From positions 62,001-126,000 of the forward strand of contig JAMDHS010000053.1 in the NCBI GenBank assembly GCA_029717555.1: DNA of 64,000 nt, written 5' to 3'. The notes beneath the pieces were generated by a model. The model ran no database searches, was not told the origin of the DNA, and saw only the letters and a program-made list of their open reading frames with translations. This stretch comes from Peribolospora baueri (Eukaryota > Basidiomycota > Peribolosporomycetes > Peribolosporales > Peribolosporaceae). Shown here piece by piece: positions 44,432 through 56,927 of this stretch; the first letter of the stretch is position 1; the number at the start of each line of letters is the position of its first letter. The translations under genes and the position numbers were made by a program.

Positions 44432-47400
44432 TCAGGTATAGATATCGAGTGTCACCGCGTTGACCGCGGCGCCTTTCGAGCCGGAGAGCAGCTCTTCCTT
44501 CGAGAGGAATTGGAGGGGCATGTTGACGAGGTGACCTGTCGAGTCAACGCGGGCGGGGCACGAGCCATCGCAATCAGCCGGAGCGGCTCGCAGGACGAAC
44601 GACCGGATCGACCAGACAGGCAGGGCGGACGACTCACCCTTGATGCGCGCAAGCTGCTCGTGCACGTAGTCGAGTGGCAGGTCGGTCTTTTGGACGTGAC
44701 CCGTCTGGACCGGTTTCTTCGGGTAGTAGTCCTTGTACTCGTCCCAGGACTGGACTGTCGAGTCCCGGACGTGATATTAAAGTCAGACCGGTGAGGGGAA
44801 CGTTGCTGTCGACGCAAGGAAACATCATCACATGTTCGGCTCCGGAGCTCGACTCACCCCTGTCCGACGGCACGCAATGGAACACATTCTCGAACGCGTC
44901 CGTATTCGTCGTCGCTGTCTCCTTCCAGAGCCTCTCCAAATCATCGCTGAGCGGGTCAGCGACGAGGTCATCGTTTTCCGTTCCTAACTCTTCCACGTTC
45001 GGCTGTGGAGCGGGCGTCATGTTGGGCGTTGGGTAAGACTTGGCGTCTTCGTAGGTGCAGGACTGAGGAGGGGCGAGGCCAAGGTGTTGCTTGTAGAGGG
45101 CGCGGCGGAAGGTGGTTGCTAGCTTACTTGCCATGTAGGTCTCGCCGTTCTGCGTCATGGTAAGAAGGGATATCGTCAACGGACGAACGGGTTGAATGAA
45201 TAGCCGAGTAGCAGTGGCCATCGTCGAGCGGAAGGGGCACTCACCATCTTGGACACGATCATTTCTTGGTCCTCCACGACAAGAACGATTTCCCTGAACG
45301 GCGCGAAAGGACGAGTTCGGAACAGTGAGTGCGCGAGCCACCAAAAGGGGGAACAAGACGCACACAGATGCAGACGAGCCAACGGGAAGACTCACGAATC
45401 GCGATCGCCGTTCTGCGAGCGATCGTTGAGGTTGGCACTTCCGCAGACGATGCGGCGGTCGTCGACGATCATGAGCTAATTCATCAGCCGACGTGATCAC
45501 AAATGCCGACCAAAACGACCGCCGCAATGTGAGCCAACCAAGTGTTGCAAGCTTCGTCGGCTTCTACCCCGTTCCTCCCCGGCTCCACGCTCACCTTCGA
45601 ATGAATGTAGAGTTCCTCAGACACGTAATTCCCCAGCAAGTCCTTCTCACTGCCCAGCCACGTCTCCTGACCGGCCCTAGGCCCGTCGAGCATGGCGTCC
45701 CTGGCAATAGAGTCAGGCACCTGGTCGTCCCTCCGGGGGGCTGCGCGCTGGAAGCGATCGATGATATCGCGCGCCTCCTCCTCCGTGTCCGGCATGTGCA
45801 CTTCCTCATACCCCTTCTTCTTCTTCTCCGGGTCATCCGGGCTGTAGTCCTGTGCGTTGGGGTCGAAGATCTTGACCGTTTTCTGGGACTCGTACGAGTA
45901 GTCTCCGAGCCAGAGGCGTGCCTGGGCGACTGATCGGTGTGAACACAGGAGGAGTAGGAGGAGTGTGAGAGGGCTCTAGGGAAAGGCAGGGCTGGCCCGA
46001 TGAGACGAGGCACCGAGGAGCGACTCACTTTGAGCCTGGTGGAAGCTGATTCCGGAATCCGCCTCCATCTGCTTGACCATGGCCTGTAGGAGGACGTGCA
46101 AAGGCAAAGGACCGAAATGAGAATTCTACTCCGGATTCGATCGCGGTCGAGTCAAAACTCGCTCACAGAGTCGTAGTTGATGCGGTCGTAGCTGCGCAGG
46201 TTGTAGAAGCTGATGTATTCATGAGGATCCACGCCAGCCTATAGGATAGGCGATGGGCGGAGCGGGGCCGCAATGATAGGTAAATCACTTCGATTGCTCC
46301 TCTGGTTTCGACATCCAGACCAGGCCGACGAATGCCACGTGATTGAATGCTCACCTTCTGAACTTCTTCAAAGATGGAATAGCCGCCACGGCAGATGGAG
46401 TTGTACTGCGAGGGAAGGCGATGAGGACGAATTGAGCGTCACGAGCCCTTCTATCGATATATCTAGTCTGGACGCTGCGACAGACCCTCTAGCAGGGACG
46501 CTCACCTGGTATGCCATGATGGCACGAATGCCTGCCGCGTCGGTGAGCTCGCCGCTGACACGCGGTCGTCGTCGTCCAACCGGAGGAGTATGCCAAGTCA
46601 GCGTTCTGAAGCCAACCCACGACAGAATCCGCGATAGCGAGACAGACATGGACCACGGCGCCCGGACCGGACTCACGCGAAACAAGGAATGCAAGGGATA
46701 ACGACGACAACCTTGAACTTGCGCCCGTCCTTAGCAGCCTGGACGATGCGCTCGACGAGGGCGGCGCCGATCTGGTTCTTGACGGTGTGCCCCTTGCTCG
46801 TGTTGGTGATGAAGAACTGATTCTCGATGAAGATGAAATGATTGGCTTCCCTAATGAGCTGTACGTACGCGTTTTGGATGCTGTGCTCGGTCAAGATGCC
46901 CATGCTCCAATCGGCGCTCGAGCGGCACACTTGCACGGTCATGTTCCCGAACGGCTTCGGGCCGTGGGGGAGGAGATAGTCGCGCTGAGGGTGGAAGGGG
47001 TGCTTGAACCGCCTACCGATGCGGTGCCACGCGTCGGTGTGCGGGTGTCGGGCAACCGCGTCGTGCTCCTCGGCGTCGACGGGCGGAGGCTGAGGGAAAG
47101 CGAGCCAGTCGTACCGCGTGTCGTTCTTGTATTTGAGCGTCTTGACGAAGTTCCATCGCTCGATGAAGTGCATCGACACGTCGAGCACGGAGGGGCCGAC
47201 CATGGTCAGGTGGACATCGTGCCACGGCATGCGGCCGCTGATGAGCCGGCTCTGCTCGTTGCTCGCCCATTTGTCGACGTGCTGGAAGTCCTGGATGCGG
47301 GCGTTGTTGAAGTCTTGGCCGGGGAAGAGGGTGGCGTTGAAATCGGTGGGGTGAGCGTCGGCCATGGGGTGAGAGTGAGTGTCCCAGCGGCCAAAACAGA

Positions 47401-48166
47401 TGTCGAGGCCGCCGATGCAGGCGTACGTGTTGTCGACCGACACGAGCTTCTCGTGGTGGCTCCAGTAAAGCGTGATCTCTCCGCCAAGGTGGTCAGGGTG
47501 CCTCATGACGGCGATGTTAGGGTGGAGGTCCTCTAGGTAGTGCTTGGTGTGGGAGGAGGACATGGTCATCGTCTGGGTGATCTCCTTGTAGACCACGATG
47601 AAGATCTTGACGCCCTGTTCGGCCTTTCGCAGCAGGAGCCGATCGAGACGCCAGTCCTCGTACATGGACGAGGGGCGGCGGAGGTAGAGCTCGGGAGTGA
47701 GCCACCAGTCAAGGATGAAGATGGACTCTTTGGCGCTGTCGAGGATCTCGGAGAGGGCCCAGAAGTAGTCGTGGCCGTCGACGTGCCACTTGACGTGGTT
47801 GTGCTCCCTGACGTTGGCGAAGCTCTTGAACCTGTGGTTCTCGCAGATGGCCGTGCGGACGGCGTCCATTTCTTTCTCCGCCGGGGAATTGTGGCGGTCT
47901 TTAGCAGGAAGGCACGGAGGGCAAAACGGGGTTCCGGTGCGAGAGAGGAAAAGAAGAAGAACGAGAAGAAGAGACGGTCAGCTGAGGTGCACGGGTGGGA
48001 CGAGAAGCTGAGCTCGGGAAGACGTTCCCGACACCTGCGAAAATGAGGACGAGGGCAACGGCAACGCACGGTTGGGGTTGATGGCGGTGGTGATGCTGAC
48101 ACCGAGCCTGTCCATCTTCGTCTCGAGGCTCTCGGCCGTGTGTTTGATCGAGTCGAAGACGCCCAT
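44432..48166 (-). CDS. Phospholipase D
   Basis: Twelve exons on the minus strand, 48070-48166, 46677-47898, 46506-46554, 46355-46405, 46167-46238, 46029-46083, 45595-45929, 45396-45475, 45245-45293, 44858-45149, 44638-44754 and 44432-44535, give 840 residues. It hydrolyses phosphatidylcholine to phosphatidic acid and choline. Two HKD motifs are complete: H181-K183-D188 in SHHEKLVSVD and H625-K627-D632 in HSKLMIVDD; the second is split by an intron after K627. RHNSPAEKE and FILDWWLTPELYLRRP are fungal PLD marks. There is no PX or PH domain, so it is the short fungal type, not a Spo14-like form. About 40 charged residues are inserted before the second HKD. The first acceptor (TAAAG at 47899) is weak. 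Confidence 0.93.
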
Positions 48167-49397
48167 CGTGATGGCGGTGCTGCACCAGAGGCGTCGAGAA
48201 ACGGAGGGGGAGGAGGGAGAGCTGGTAAAGTGGGGTGGTATCAAGAGGGCGATGCTACGAGAATATAAGGAGGGCGGGAGGGGGAGACGGGGTGGTGGTG
48301 GTGGTCCGGAGGAGGAGAAGCGGAGGTGGAGAGTGTTATATGCGTGTGGTGTGTGCTTGGCAGACGGTCGCGGGGAGGGCGCATATATTCAACGGTTCAC
48401 TCGCGCGTGCACAGACAGGCCTAATTCAGTACATACACCTTCGCCTGGCTATGGACAACGGGACGGCAGCGTGTTCATTCGAGCCCGATGAGGCCACAGA
48501 TACGCAACGCAACGCAACGTACTAGATTGCATCGCAATGTTACCCGCTCGACTGAGTGACCAACGAACGGATCATCTTGCGGGAAACCAGCAACGTGCGT
48601 CGACGGACGCCGCCACCGCGATCATGCGCAGCTCGACGGCGACGGCGTGGGGGAATCGTATGGTTGCCAACGGCCGCCGAAGAATTCTTAACACCTTTCT
48701 AAGATCTCCGTAATTCTCTTAACTTTGAAATGGTACATCTTGAAAAGAGACGAGAGACATTCGTACATCTTGCGACGGATCCCCGTCAAGCAATGTGAAT
48801 CTTGCTTGCCGCGGTCCTGTATATCTTGCTACGGTAAGGGTCAGGGTTAGTCAGCCCCGCTTGATCGGTGTTGTCTTTCTTCCTCGGGAGTCAGTCTCCT
48901 ACTTGCTCGCCTTGCTTTTTCCGTTCTTTTTTTGACGGGATGGATGGTCTAGGTGGCAAGATTACCTAAATGCTTTAGCAAGGTATTGTCTGAAGGTTTG
49001 CAGGAAAGCCATTCGGACAGGCAAGATGAATATTCGACAACTCAAGATTAATGTTTGGGTAAGCAAGTTGCAGACTTCGCTATGTTAATAGTACTAGGCA
49101 CGCCGACGGCGTCAGTCAGTGCCTGGCTTCTTTACAGCAGTCACACCATGTACTTGTGCAGTAACTGAACTGCATCGTCGAGAAACAAGTTCATTACCAC
49201 AAATGTCCAGGAGAACAAAGCACATGAGGCGCATCCATCCATCCACCTGCCTCAAGCGCCACCTCCTTCGATGAGAACGGAAAGAAACAAAGGAGGCACG
49301 ACGGGTAACGGGGTATGTCAAGCACAAGACAGTCCACCACATCAGACCACATCAAGAAAGCCAAGCAAAGCCAAGCAATGCTAGGCGGAGTGACCGA
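48167..49397. other. Longest gene-free stretch, partly AT-richer than its surroundings
   Basis: About 1.2 kb upstream of the phospholipase D gene and downstream of the PNGase A-like gene. The part next to the PLD ATG (48240-48320) is G-rich on the plus strand, a C/T-rich leader for the gene. From about 48650 to 49130 the GC content falls visibly and there are no credible ORFs. A cluster of related motifs lies there (next entry). The string TAAGGGTCAGGGTTAG at 48834-48849 is telomere-like but single. Confidence 0.5.
48733..48829. repeat. Four-copy degenerate motif GTRYATCTTG
   Basis: GTACATCTTG occurs exactly at 48733 and 48763, with variants GTGAATCTTG at 48795 and GTATATCTTG at 48819. Spacing is 30, 32 and 24 bases. 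Copies 2 and 4 also share the following C-ACGG. A regulator-binding cluster for the PLD gene is one reading; remains of a tandem repeat is another. Confidence 0.5.
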
Positions 49398-52207
49398 TCA
49401 CTGACTGCCATCCCCAGGCCTGCCGAGCCCGCTCATCCTCAGCAGGCCGGCGAAGAGACTGCCGCTCTCGCCCTCCTTTGCCTTCTTTCCCGGCACGTAT
49501 GCACCCCGGCACAGGCCCGCGACTTCTGCGCCAAGCGAGACGGAGGAGGAGGAGCTGGTGTTCGAGGAGAACCTCGAGTCGTCGCCGTTGCCAGACCCCG
49601 CCGTCGAGAATGGCACTTCGTCCGGCTGCTTCACCAGGCTCCCGCTTCGGCGTTCGCTCACCACAGTGGCGTTGGCGACCGAAGCCTGAGCCTCAAACGT
49701 GTGTCCCAGCGCGTCATCGTACGAGTAGGTCCCGCTCGTCTCGCCTATCCCGCCGCTGCTCCAGAAGTAGCCCTGGGCGTGCTGCGTAGTGTCCGTGTGC
49801 GCCGACGCCGGCCGGCCAAAGGAGAACTTGGCGCTCGCGTTTGCATTCGCGGAGGCGAATATGGTCGTGCGCGTGTACGTGTGGTTCACTTGGGAGAAAA
49901 GCGACGTTGAGTTTTCGGTGAGGAGCACGGAGAGCGGGAAGAAGTACACGTCCGTGAGGAAGGGTGCGCCGTCGATCGTCGATTCCGACTTGCCGTGCGT
50001 CGACTGCACCACCATCTCATCCAGCCCTCTGTCCGTGTAGGTTTGCACGTTGCTGTAGCTGAGCTCCTGCTTCCATCCCGCCGTGAACTTCTTCCCGCCG
50101 CCCGTCTCCACGTATCCCACGATGTCGATCTCCCTCTTCATCACCTCCACGTTTACCGTCAAGCTCCCGTTCGCGCTCACGTTACCCTCCGGTCGACCGC
50201 TCACCTCGACCGTCGCATACGGCGGGGCATACACCGTCGTCATATTCCCCGTCGTCCTCTTTTCTGATGCAGAGAGCACGAGCTGCACGTTGCCAGAGAC
50301 AAACCAGTTACCGTTGATGCTGTGATCCGCTGATTCGCCTACGACGTTCAACGTGAAGTTATGGGCGGCCGAGTCGGAGAGCGAAGGAAGGAAGGCGGTG
50401 ATGTCGATCAGGTACGTAGGCTGGTCGTGGGCAGTCCGTCAACGGATGAAGAAGCGGTCGGATAAGTATCTGAGACGGCATCGAGGGTCCGAGGTGGAAT
50501 AGAAGAGACAACGGCTTCAACCCACTTGATCGAATGCGCCATAAGAAACCTGAGGACGCCACATGAAAGGGTCTAAGCGCAGAAGATGAACAGGGAATAG
50601 GCCGTCAGCACCACTACCGCATAGCAGCGGTAATTGCAATCTTCCCACTTAGGCCGCCAGTGAAGATGACCGGGTACGGGAAAGCGACACCAGCCAACTG
50701 CCCGTCGATGAGCAACTGAACCTACATGCCAAGCGTCGACCGAAAGAACAAGGAAACAAAAAGAATAGGGTTGGTCGCCAGGCGGGAGGGAAGATCGATG
50801 GGCGCAGACTTAAACGAGTGCGAGACCGAACGAACCTCGCGAAAGGGGCCTTTAGCGATGACGGTCCCAGACGGAAACTCGTCGGCCCACTTGTCATCGA
50901 TGTTAGAGTACCACTGAAGAAACGCGATGCGTATCGCCATGTCAGCGAGGATCCCCCACCAGGAAGAGACGGAAGTGAAGACGTAGAGGAGGACGACACA
51001 AAGAGGAGCGCGATTCGGGTACACACAAATTCTTCGTCGGCGTTGCCGCTGGCGTATATCTCGACCAGAGCCCGCTCGGCGTTGCTCGGTAGCGTGACCA
51101 TCGTGACCCCGCCGCCGATGGGGCTGAAGGAAGTGTTCGGTACGGAGAAGACGCTGGTCGTCGTGTTGGAGATCGTCGAAAGAGGGATGATGACGTCTGG
51201 CGCTGGTGGGAGCATGTGGTTTGGCGCGGAAGGGGGGGGAGAAGCGGTGTAGACGTTGAGGGACAGCTCGACTGCGAGGCGGCAGCGAGAATATGAGCAA
51301 ATGAACGAGCGTCAGTAACTCTGGTGAAGAAAAATAAGGGAGGGCAGAGCGTAGACGGCGCTCGCTCACCATTGTATGGGCTGGTGTATTTCGAGTTAAC
51401 AATATTCCCGAGGTCCATCAGCAGCGGCTGCTCCTTGGCAAACAAGGAACGGTAGACGGAGACGTCCTTGAGGGTGGTCCAGACTGTATAAAGCAACGGC
51501 AAGGAGGGCCACGATGAATACGAGTCAAAATGAATTATGGACAAGGCCTATTATTCGAGCGGTCATGCTCACTGATCCCATCCTTGGTAGGCTCAGCCGT
51601 GCTCGTCCTCCACACTTCCACATCGCCAAGCTGGATGCTGGCTAGTCGGTCGAACTGCACACCTTGGGAAGTGACGGTGAGATTGAGTGCGATGGCCTGC
51701 CAGGTGGACGAGTCGCCGCAAGGTCCCGTGGGAGGCGTGTAGATTACGAGCGCTGGGTGGCCGTAGCTGTGTAGAAGGAAAAGGACGAGGTGCCAAGAGA
51801 TGGTGAGCTCGTCAGCGTGTCTCCTCTAGCGTCTAGATGGGTGACAGAGCGTTTGGAAGAGAGACTGACGAGTTGCTGAACTGATGCTCTAGCAGCATCA
51901 CCCGGCAAACCTCCGTCTGCTCGCCTGCTATAACCAGTGGAGGGTGGTTGAGCTCGAAGTTCCTCAAAGGCGACTTGCTGGACGCACGGACGGACAGCGG
52001 ATGTGAGACGAGCGAGACATCCTCCTCCTCGCCATGCTGATAAATACGGGCACTGGCGGAGCGGGCCAAGGCACGATGGCGAGCTTGAAGGCCCTCCTGG
52101 ACTCCGTGCCGGCGAGGCGAAATAATGAAGCGGGCTTGCTCGGCGGAGACGAAGTCGAAGGCTGCGAGGCAGCCCAGGCCGGCAAGAAGGCTGGCGAAGA
52201 CGCGCAT
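49398..52207 (-). CDS. Secreted peptide-N-glycosidase A-like protein (PNGase A family)
   Basis: Eight exons on the minus strand, 51870-52207, 51573-51766, 51370-51483, 51027-51271, 50836-50913, 50649-50721, 50526-50572 and 49398-50420, give 703 residues. MRVFASLLAGLGCLAAFDFVSA is a clear signal peptide; an upstream in-frame ATG (52237) would add ten charged residues and is less likely. Family marks: NHPPLVIAGEQTEVCRVMLLE, GDVEVWRTSTAEPT, GITWTTLKD-like start of exon 3, MWRPQVSYGAFDQPTYLIDI rebuilt across an intron, and FTLNVVGES...NGNW. Plant and fungal PNGase A enzymes cut N-glycans from asparagine in secreted or vacuolar proteins. Many N-glycosylation sequons are visible in the last exon. 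Activity is inferred from family only. Confidence 0.87.
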
Positions 52208-52777
52208 CTTCTCTCGCCCTTCCTTGAGCACGCTCAAGGTTCAACAAAAATAATCGATAATTCGAATATTGACCGTCTGTCCTCACAGCTGGTGGTCTGG
52301 AAAACACGAAAAGACAGGGTCGAATGAGAGCGAACACCAGCTCCTCGAGACGTCACGATAAACAGGGCAGGGGGATTTCGAGCGCGAAGCTGGTGCGAGC
52401 GCCTTTCTGAGGACGGGAAACGAGTGTAAGTGTAAATGAGTGTGAGCGAGAGCTGGAAGGAGGATGAAGGAAATGGGATGGAGTGGCCGAGACGATCGTC
52501 GCTTTCCGCCCGCCCACCTATCCATCCTCCCGCCCATCCATCGTCTATCATTCCTTCCTCCTTCCCCGTCTCCTTATCGGAGTTATCGCACGACCGTCCT
52601 CGCGTCGCACGTGACGACCGTCGGCCGAACCGACCGAAGGCGCGCCGCAGTCGGCGGTCCGCGGCTGGTCGCCGTGTCTGAACAAGATGGGTATGCTTTG
52701 TTCTCCAATATCCCATCGGTCCCACCGTCCCCTCCTTCCCAAACGTGCCCCTGTTCCCCTCGTCGCCCCTCTCGGAA
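52208..52777. promoter_or_regulatory. Divergent intergenic region PNGase A/APC2
   Basis: About 570 bases between divergent starts. A short AT-rich block (52250-52270, with ATCGATAATTCGAATAT) lies some 45-60 bases upstream of the PNGase A-like ATG and may include its core promoter. An ATG at 52687 starts an unrelated short frame and could be an upstream ORF for APC2. Confidence 0.45.
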
Positions 52778-55700
52778 ATGGAGGAACCAATGGTCGCCGC
52801 CGCACCGAGCCTAGTGCGCGCTTGGCAAGCTGCCTTTGCGACGCTCAACCGCGGTCGACCAGGCATTCAAGGAGTGTTGGAGTGCTCCGAAGTGAGTGGA
52901 CGACCAAGCGTGCGAGAACGTTTCGTCGCTCCTCCTGCTCATCCGGATGGAAGGAGAGGCGAGAAGCGAGGGAAAATGCGCAGTTTGGCAGTTGCGCTAA
53001 TCCATACATTTTGCATCGGGACGGCAGGCATGGGCGGCCGCTACGGACTATCTAGGACCTCGTACGATCGAACAGTGCGACGCCGAACCGGATGCCTACA
53101 GGTGTGAGCAAACGATGAATGCAAAGCTGGAGGGTTTTGCCTTGTGCTTCTTTCTCCTTATAAGAGACGTCTCTATATCATCTTCATCGTCTTTCATGGC
53201 TCCAAAGGCTATCCGGACAGCGTTGTCACCGCAATCGGTCTCCTCAAGCAGGTCGGCATGGTCGACAATCTCCGAGCGTGGTACCTCGGTAAGCGACCAT
53301 CCGTATTCTCTAGCCATATGCATTGCGACTACCGTTCGATTGCTGTTTAACTGGCCTTGTCTCCATTTGGAGCAGATGCTACACGCCAGATGTTCGCGAC
53401 GAGGGTCAAGCCAGAGCTCGAGCAAGCCATGTCCCAGTGGGAGGTGTGTTTGGAATGATCTTGGAAGCGGTATGGTGTTGTCTGTCGTCTGAAAAACGAC
53501 GCTGACCATGCTGACTCGGATGAACAGACGACTCGACAACCCAACATTTTACCACATCTTGCCGAGCGGCTCGCGATGTGGCTTACCGTATGGTCCAGAC
53601 CATTGCAAACTGTGCCGAGGTGGGATTTTCTCACATAAATCGGCGCCTCAGACGCTATCTAATATTGGGTTTTCCCTCCCCCTTCTCTTTTCATTGGACA
53701 CTTGTTATCGGACCAAATCGGCAACGTCTCAGCGATGAAAAGGCGCTCACTGCCCTCTCCCTCCAGTTCTGTACCCTCCTTCACGCCTCCCTCTCCTCTT
53801 CTTTCTTCGACCTCATCAACGCGTACCTCCATGCAAGTCTTTCCGCCACTCCCCTCATCGCTCACCGGCTCACCGAGGATCAGGACTCCGCACCCGGGGA
53901 AAGCACGAGCAAAGTCCAATTCCCAACTTCGTCCTCCCCCCTCCCATCGTCCTTTCCATCAACGCAAATATCTTTCCTCCCCACCATCCGCCGCCTAAAC
54001 GCACTCGGTTTGACTGCGCGGATTGAGAACCTGGTCAGCGCGCTGGTGTTCGAGGACATCGAGGCGAGGGTGAAAAGCATGGCAGAAGGCAAGTTTGAAG
54101 TCGGCGCTTTGGACAGGTTGGTGGATTGGCTAGACTCGGAGGTCGCGCCGTTGGTGGAAGGCGTGTTCTCTAGCGCCGGAACAGGGAAAGGTGAGTTATA
54201 GCTCAACGTGACTGTCGTTCCCATCACCGATGCCAATGTCTGCTTATGCTTACACCGCGTGAACCGCTTCCGCGATTCACTCGCCACGCTAGCTGAGGAG
54301 TGGTACGGCAGGTTCAGGTTCTGCGTCTACAAGACTCTGTGCGAGCTTCGATGTCGCGAGCTGTTTGACATAATCCACAAGTGGGGCGAGGAGGGGGTCT
54401 CCAAGCCTGCGCTCGAGGATCTGAAGGTGGGTTGGGGTGGACTTGCCAAGGCATTCCCAGAAATTCTTCAATCACCTAGCTGACTACCTCCTTCCATGCT
54501 GCAGGCGTGTCTCCGCGTGACGGGTCAACGCTCCCTCGTGATCGCTTCTCTCAACGAGAGCACGCGCAAGCGATTGCTCGTCCAGGGCGTAGACACGGCG
54601 TCCATCGTCATCTGGTACATTAGGGCCGTAGAAGTTATGTACTTCCTAGACCCGCCCGGCGTCCTCCTAGCCAGCGTGGCCGAACCTGTCTGGAAATACC
54701 TTCGGTGGGTCCGTTAACCATCGGTTAGCATATGCCCGTCCGTTCCGCAGGCCCTCTCATCTTGTTTTTCTTTTCTCCTTCTCAACTTCACCCTTCTTAC
54801 TCTAGCTCTCGAAACGACACGGTACGCGTGATCGTCCGCGCGCTTGTGGAAGAGGACCAGGCTGAGAGCAAGATCGCACGAGAGCTCGAGCAAGGCGAGC
54901 CGTTGCCTCTTGAGTTGGGAAAGGGAGAGGAAATTGACTACCTTGACGAGACCTGGGAGCCTGCGCCCGTCGATGCCGGTCCATGTGCGTTCTTTTCCGG
55001 TCCCATCATGTCCGGACGGACGTGCCCTTAAACACGTATTCAGGTGTCGCTTACGCCACGTCCCGCCTTGCCTTCTCTGCGGCGGCCGTACAGACTACAA
55101 GTCGGGAAAGAAGCCGGACATTATCACGTCGCTCGCTAACATCTACGACACGAAGACCGTCTTCGTGCCGGATATTCAAGCGTCAATGGCTCAACGCCTG
55201 TTGAACATCAAGGACTACGATCTGACTAAGGAGGTGGGTAGCTAGATCAGCAAGCGAGCCTGCGGTCTCATTCTGCAGCCCGCGTTTTGGTTCGGACACG
55301 AGTTCCAGCGCGATCGAGGGTCGCTCACACGTTGCCATCCATTCGTCCCGTCCCCTCATGGATCAGCGACAAAAAAGCGAGCTGCTCAAGATGCGCTTCG
55401 GAGAGAGCACGCTTCAGGTCATCGACATCATGGTCAAGGACCTGGACGACTCGAGACAGATCGACTACCATATCCATAATGAGCATAAGGTGCGCCATTC
55501 GCTCGGTACCCGACGGCGTCGAGCACTGGCGTCCTTTACTCCCCACACCGCGCCCGCAATTCATGTCCATGGTTGACCTCATGCAATTTCCGTTCTCCCT
55601 ATTCTTGTCGGGTGTTTCCACCACCCTATTTAGGTAGATTCGCCTTTGCATCCCACCATCACGTCCAAGCAATTCTGGCCGACATTGGAGTCCATCTCTT

Positions 55701-56765
55701 TCGAACTACCGGGGCAACTGGCATCGTGAGTGGTCGCGAGACGGCGAGGCCACGGAAGTCACCCAAATTTAGTTTATTTATGAGGACCGTCTCTACTCTT
55801 CTCCATCTCCTCCTATTCGCTTGACCTCTACACAGCATGCGATCGACCTACGTGGCCGCCTTTGAGAAGCACAAGCCCGGGAAGAAACTACACGTGCTGC
55901 CCATGCGAGGCAAAGTCACCGTCGAGCTTGAGCTCCAGGATCGGACGCTCGAGCTCGAAGTCGGTCTGCTGGAGGCCAGTGTCATGGAACTTTTCCAAGG
56001 ACGGCGTGAGTCGGCTTTCCCTTTTCATGTCGTTGCTTTTTTTCCTGGTAGCGTCGAGAAAGCCAGGAATGGATTTGACCTGACAAGAGTTGATCTTGCA
56101 CATGACCTGCGACTCCCAGCAACATGGTCATTCGCCGATACCATGTCAACTCTGCACGTCGAGAACAGCCCGGCCGGTAAGGCTGCGCTCCGTCGCGCAC
56201 TCAATATATGGATCAAGGAGGGCGTGCTCAAACCTTCTGGCGAGGATGCCGACGTATTCGAGCTCCTCGAGATTAAAGAAGACACGGCGCCACGGAATGG
56301 TAAGTCGATGGGGATTTCGACCGCTGAAGAGGCGGCTCAATCTCTTTCCGAACACTCATCTTGCCTCTTCTACGACATTTTCAAATTACTCTTTCTCCAG
56401 TTGAAATCGACGAGGAGCCCGGTGTTCCAGCCGTTTCGGAGCGGGATCTGCAAGAGATGCGCGTATTCTGGGCGTGCGTCCTTTCTCTTATCTGCCGAAC
56501 ATTCCGTGGAAAACAAAGAGATCTGAGAGCTGTGAGACTGACTGTGTTTTTGCTCTGCGGTAATGTGCTCACTATGGCCGAATGCAGCTTTATCCGCAAC
56601 ATGCTCCGCTCTCTACGCGCACAATCCACCGCCCAGGTCCACAGTCGCCTGAAAGCTTTCGTTCCCAACTACAAGCGCACCGAACAAGAGCTCGGGTTCC
56701 TGCTCGCCGATCTGCAGAAGGAAGGTCTCGTCATGCAGAGCGATGGGGTATGGAAGTTGGCTTGA
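52778..56765 (+). CDS. APC2: Anaphase-promoting complex subunit 2 (cullin homologue)
   Basis: Sixteen exons, 52778-52891, 53028-53101, 53167-53288, 53376-53443, 53528-53619, 53733-54190, 54293-54426, 54505-54704, 54806-54984, 55094-55233, 55367-55489, 55634-55725, 55836-56005, 56120-56299, 56401-56473 and 56588-56765, give 798 residues. APC2 forms the catalytic core of the APC/C ubiquitin ligase with the RING subunit APC11. Marks: YLRSRNDTVRVIV, DIITSLANIYDTKTVFVPD, LLKMRFGESTLQVIDIMVKD, HPTITSKQFWP, and TWSFADTMSTL of the cullin C-terminal domain. The final winged helix, FIRNMLRSLRAQSTAQVHSR to DGVWKLA, is that of APC2. Exons 4-6 in the less conserved N-terminus are the least certain. The intron 56006-56119 is a multiple of three and stop-free. 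Confidence 0.9.
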
Positions 56766-56927
56766 CATGCTGGGCGTGCGCATCACATGGACCCACCATC
56801 ATCAACTGGGGTGGTCCGATGTAGTCCTAGATGCAAGTTGCAGTGATCCTGTGCAGCGTATTATACAGCAGCCCGGGGCGTCTCGCCTTACACGAAGCAA
56901 GCAGCTCGCCGTGGGATCCCCCATCTA

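Noticed and set aside
48834-48849. Telomere-like string TAAGGGTCAGGGTTAG
   Set aside because: Only about two imperfect units; not an array, and flanked by ordinary unique DNA.
52687-52777. ATG at 52687 as the APC2 start
   Set aside because: It is in a different frame from the first APC2 exon and yields only a short unrelated peptide; 52778 is the first ATG in frame.
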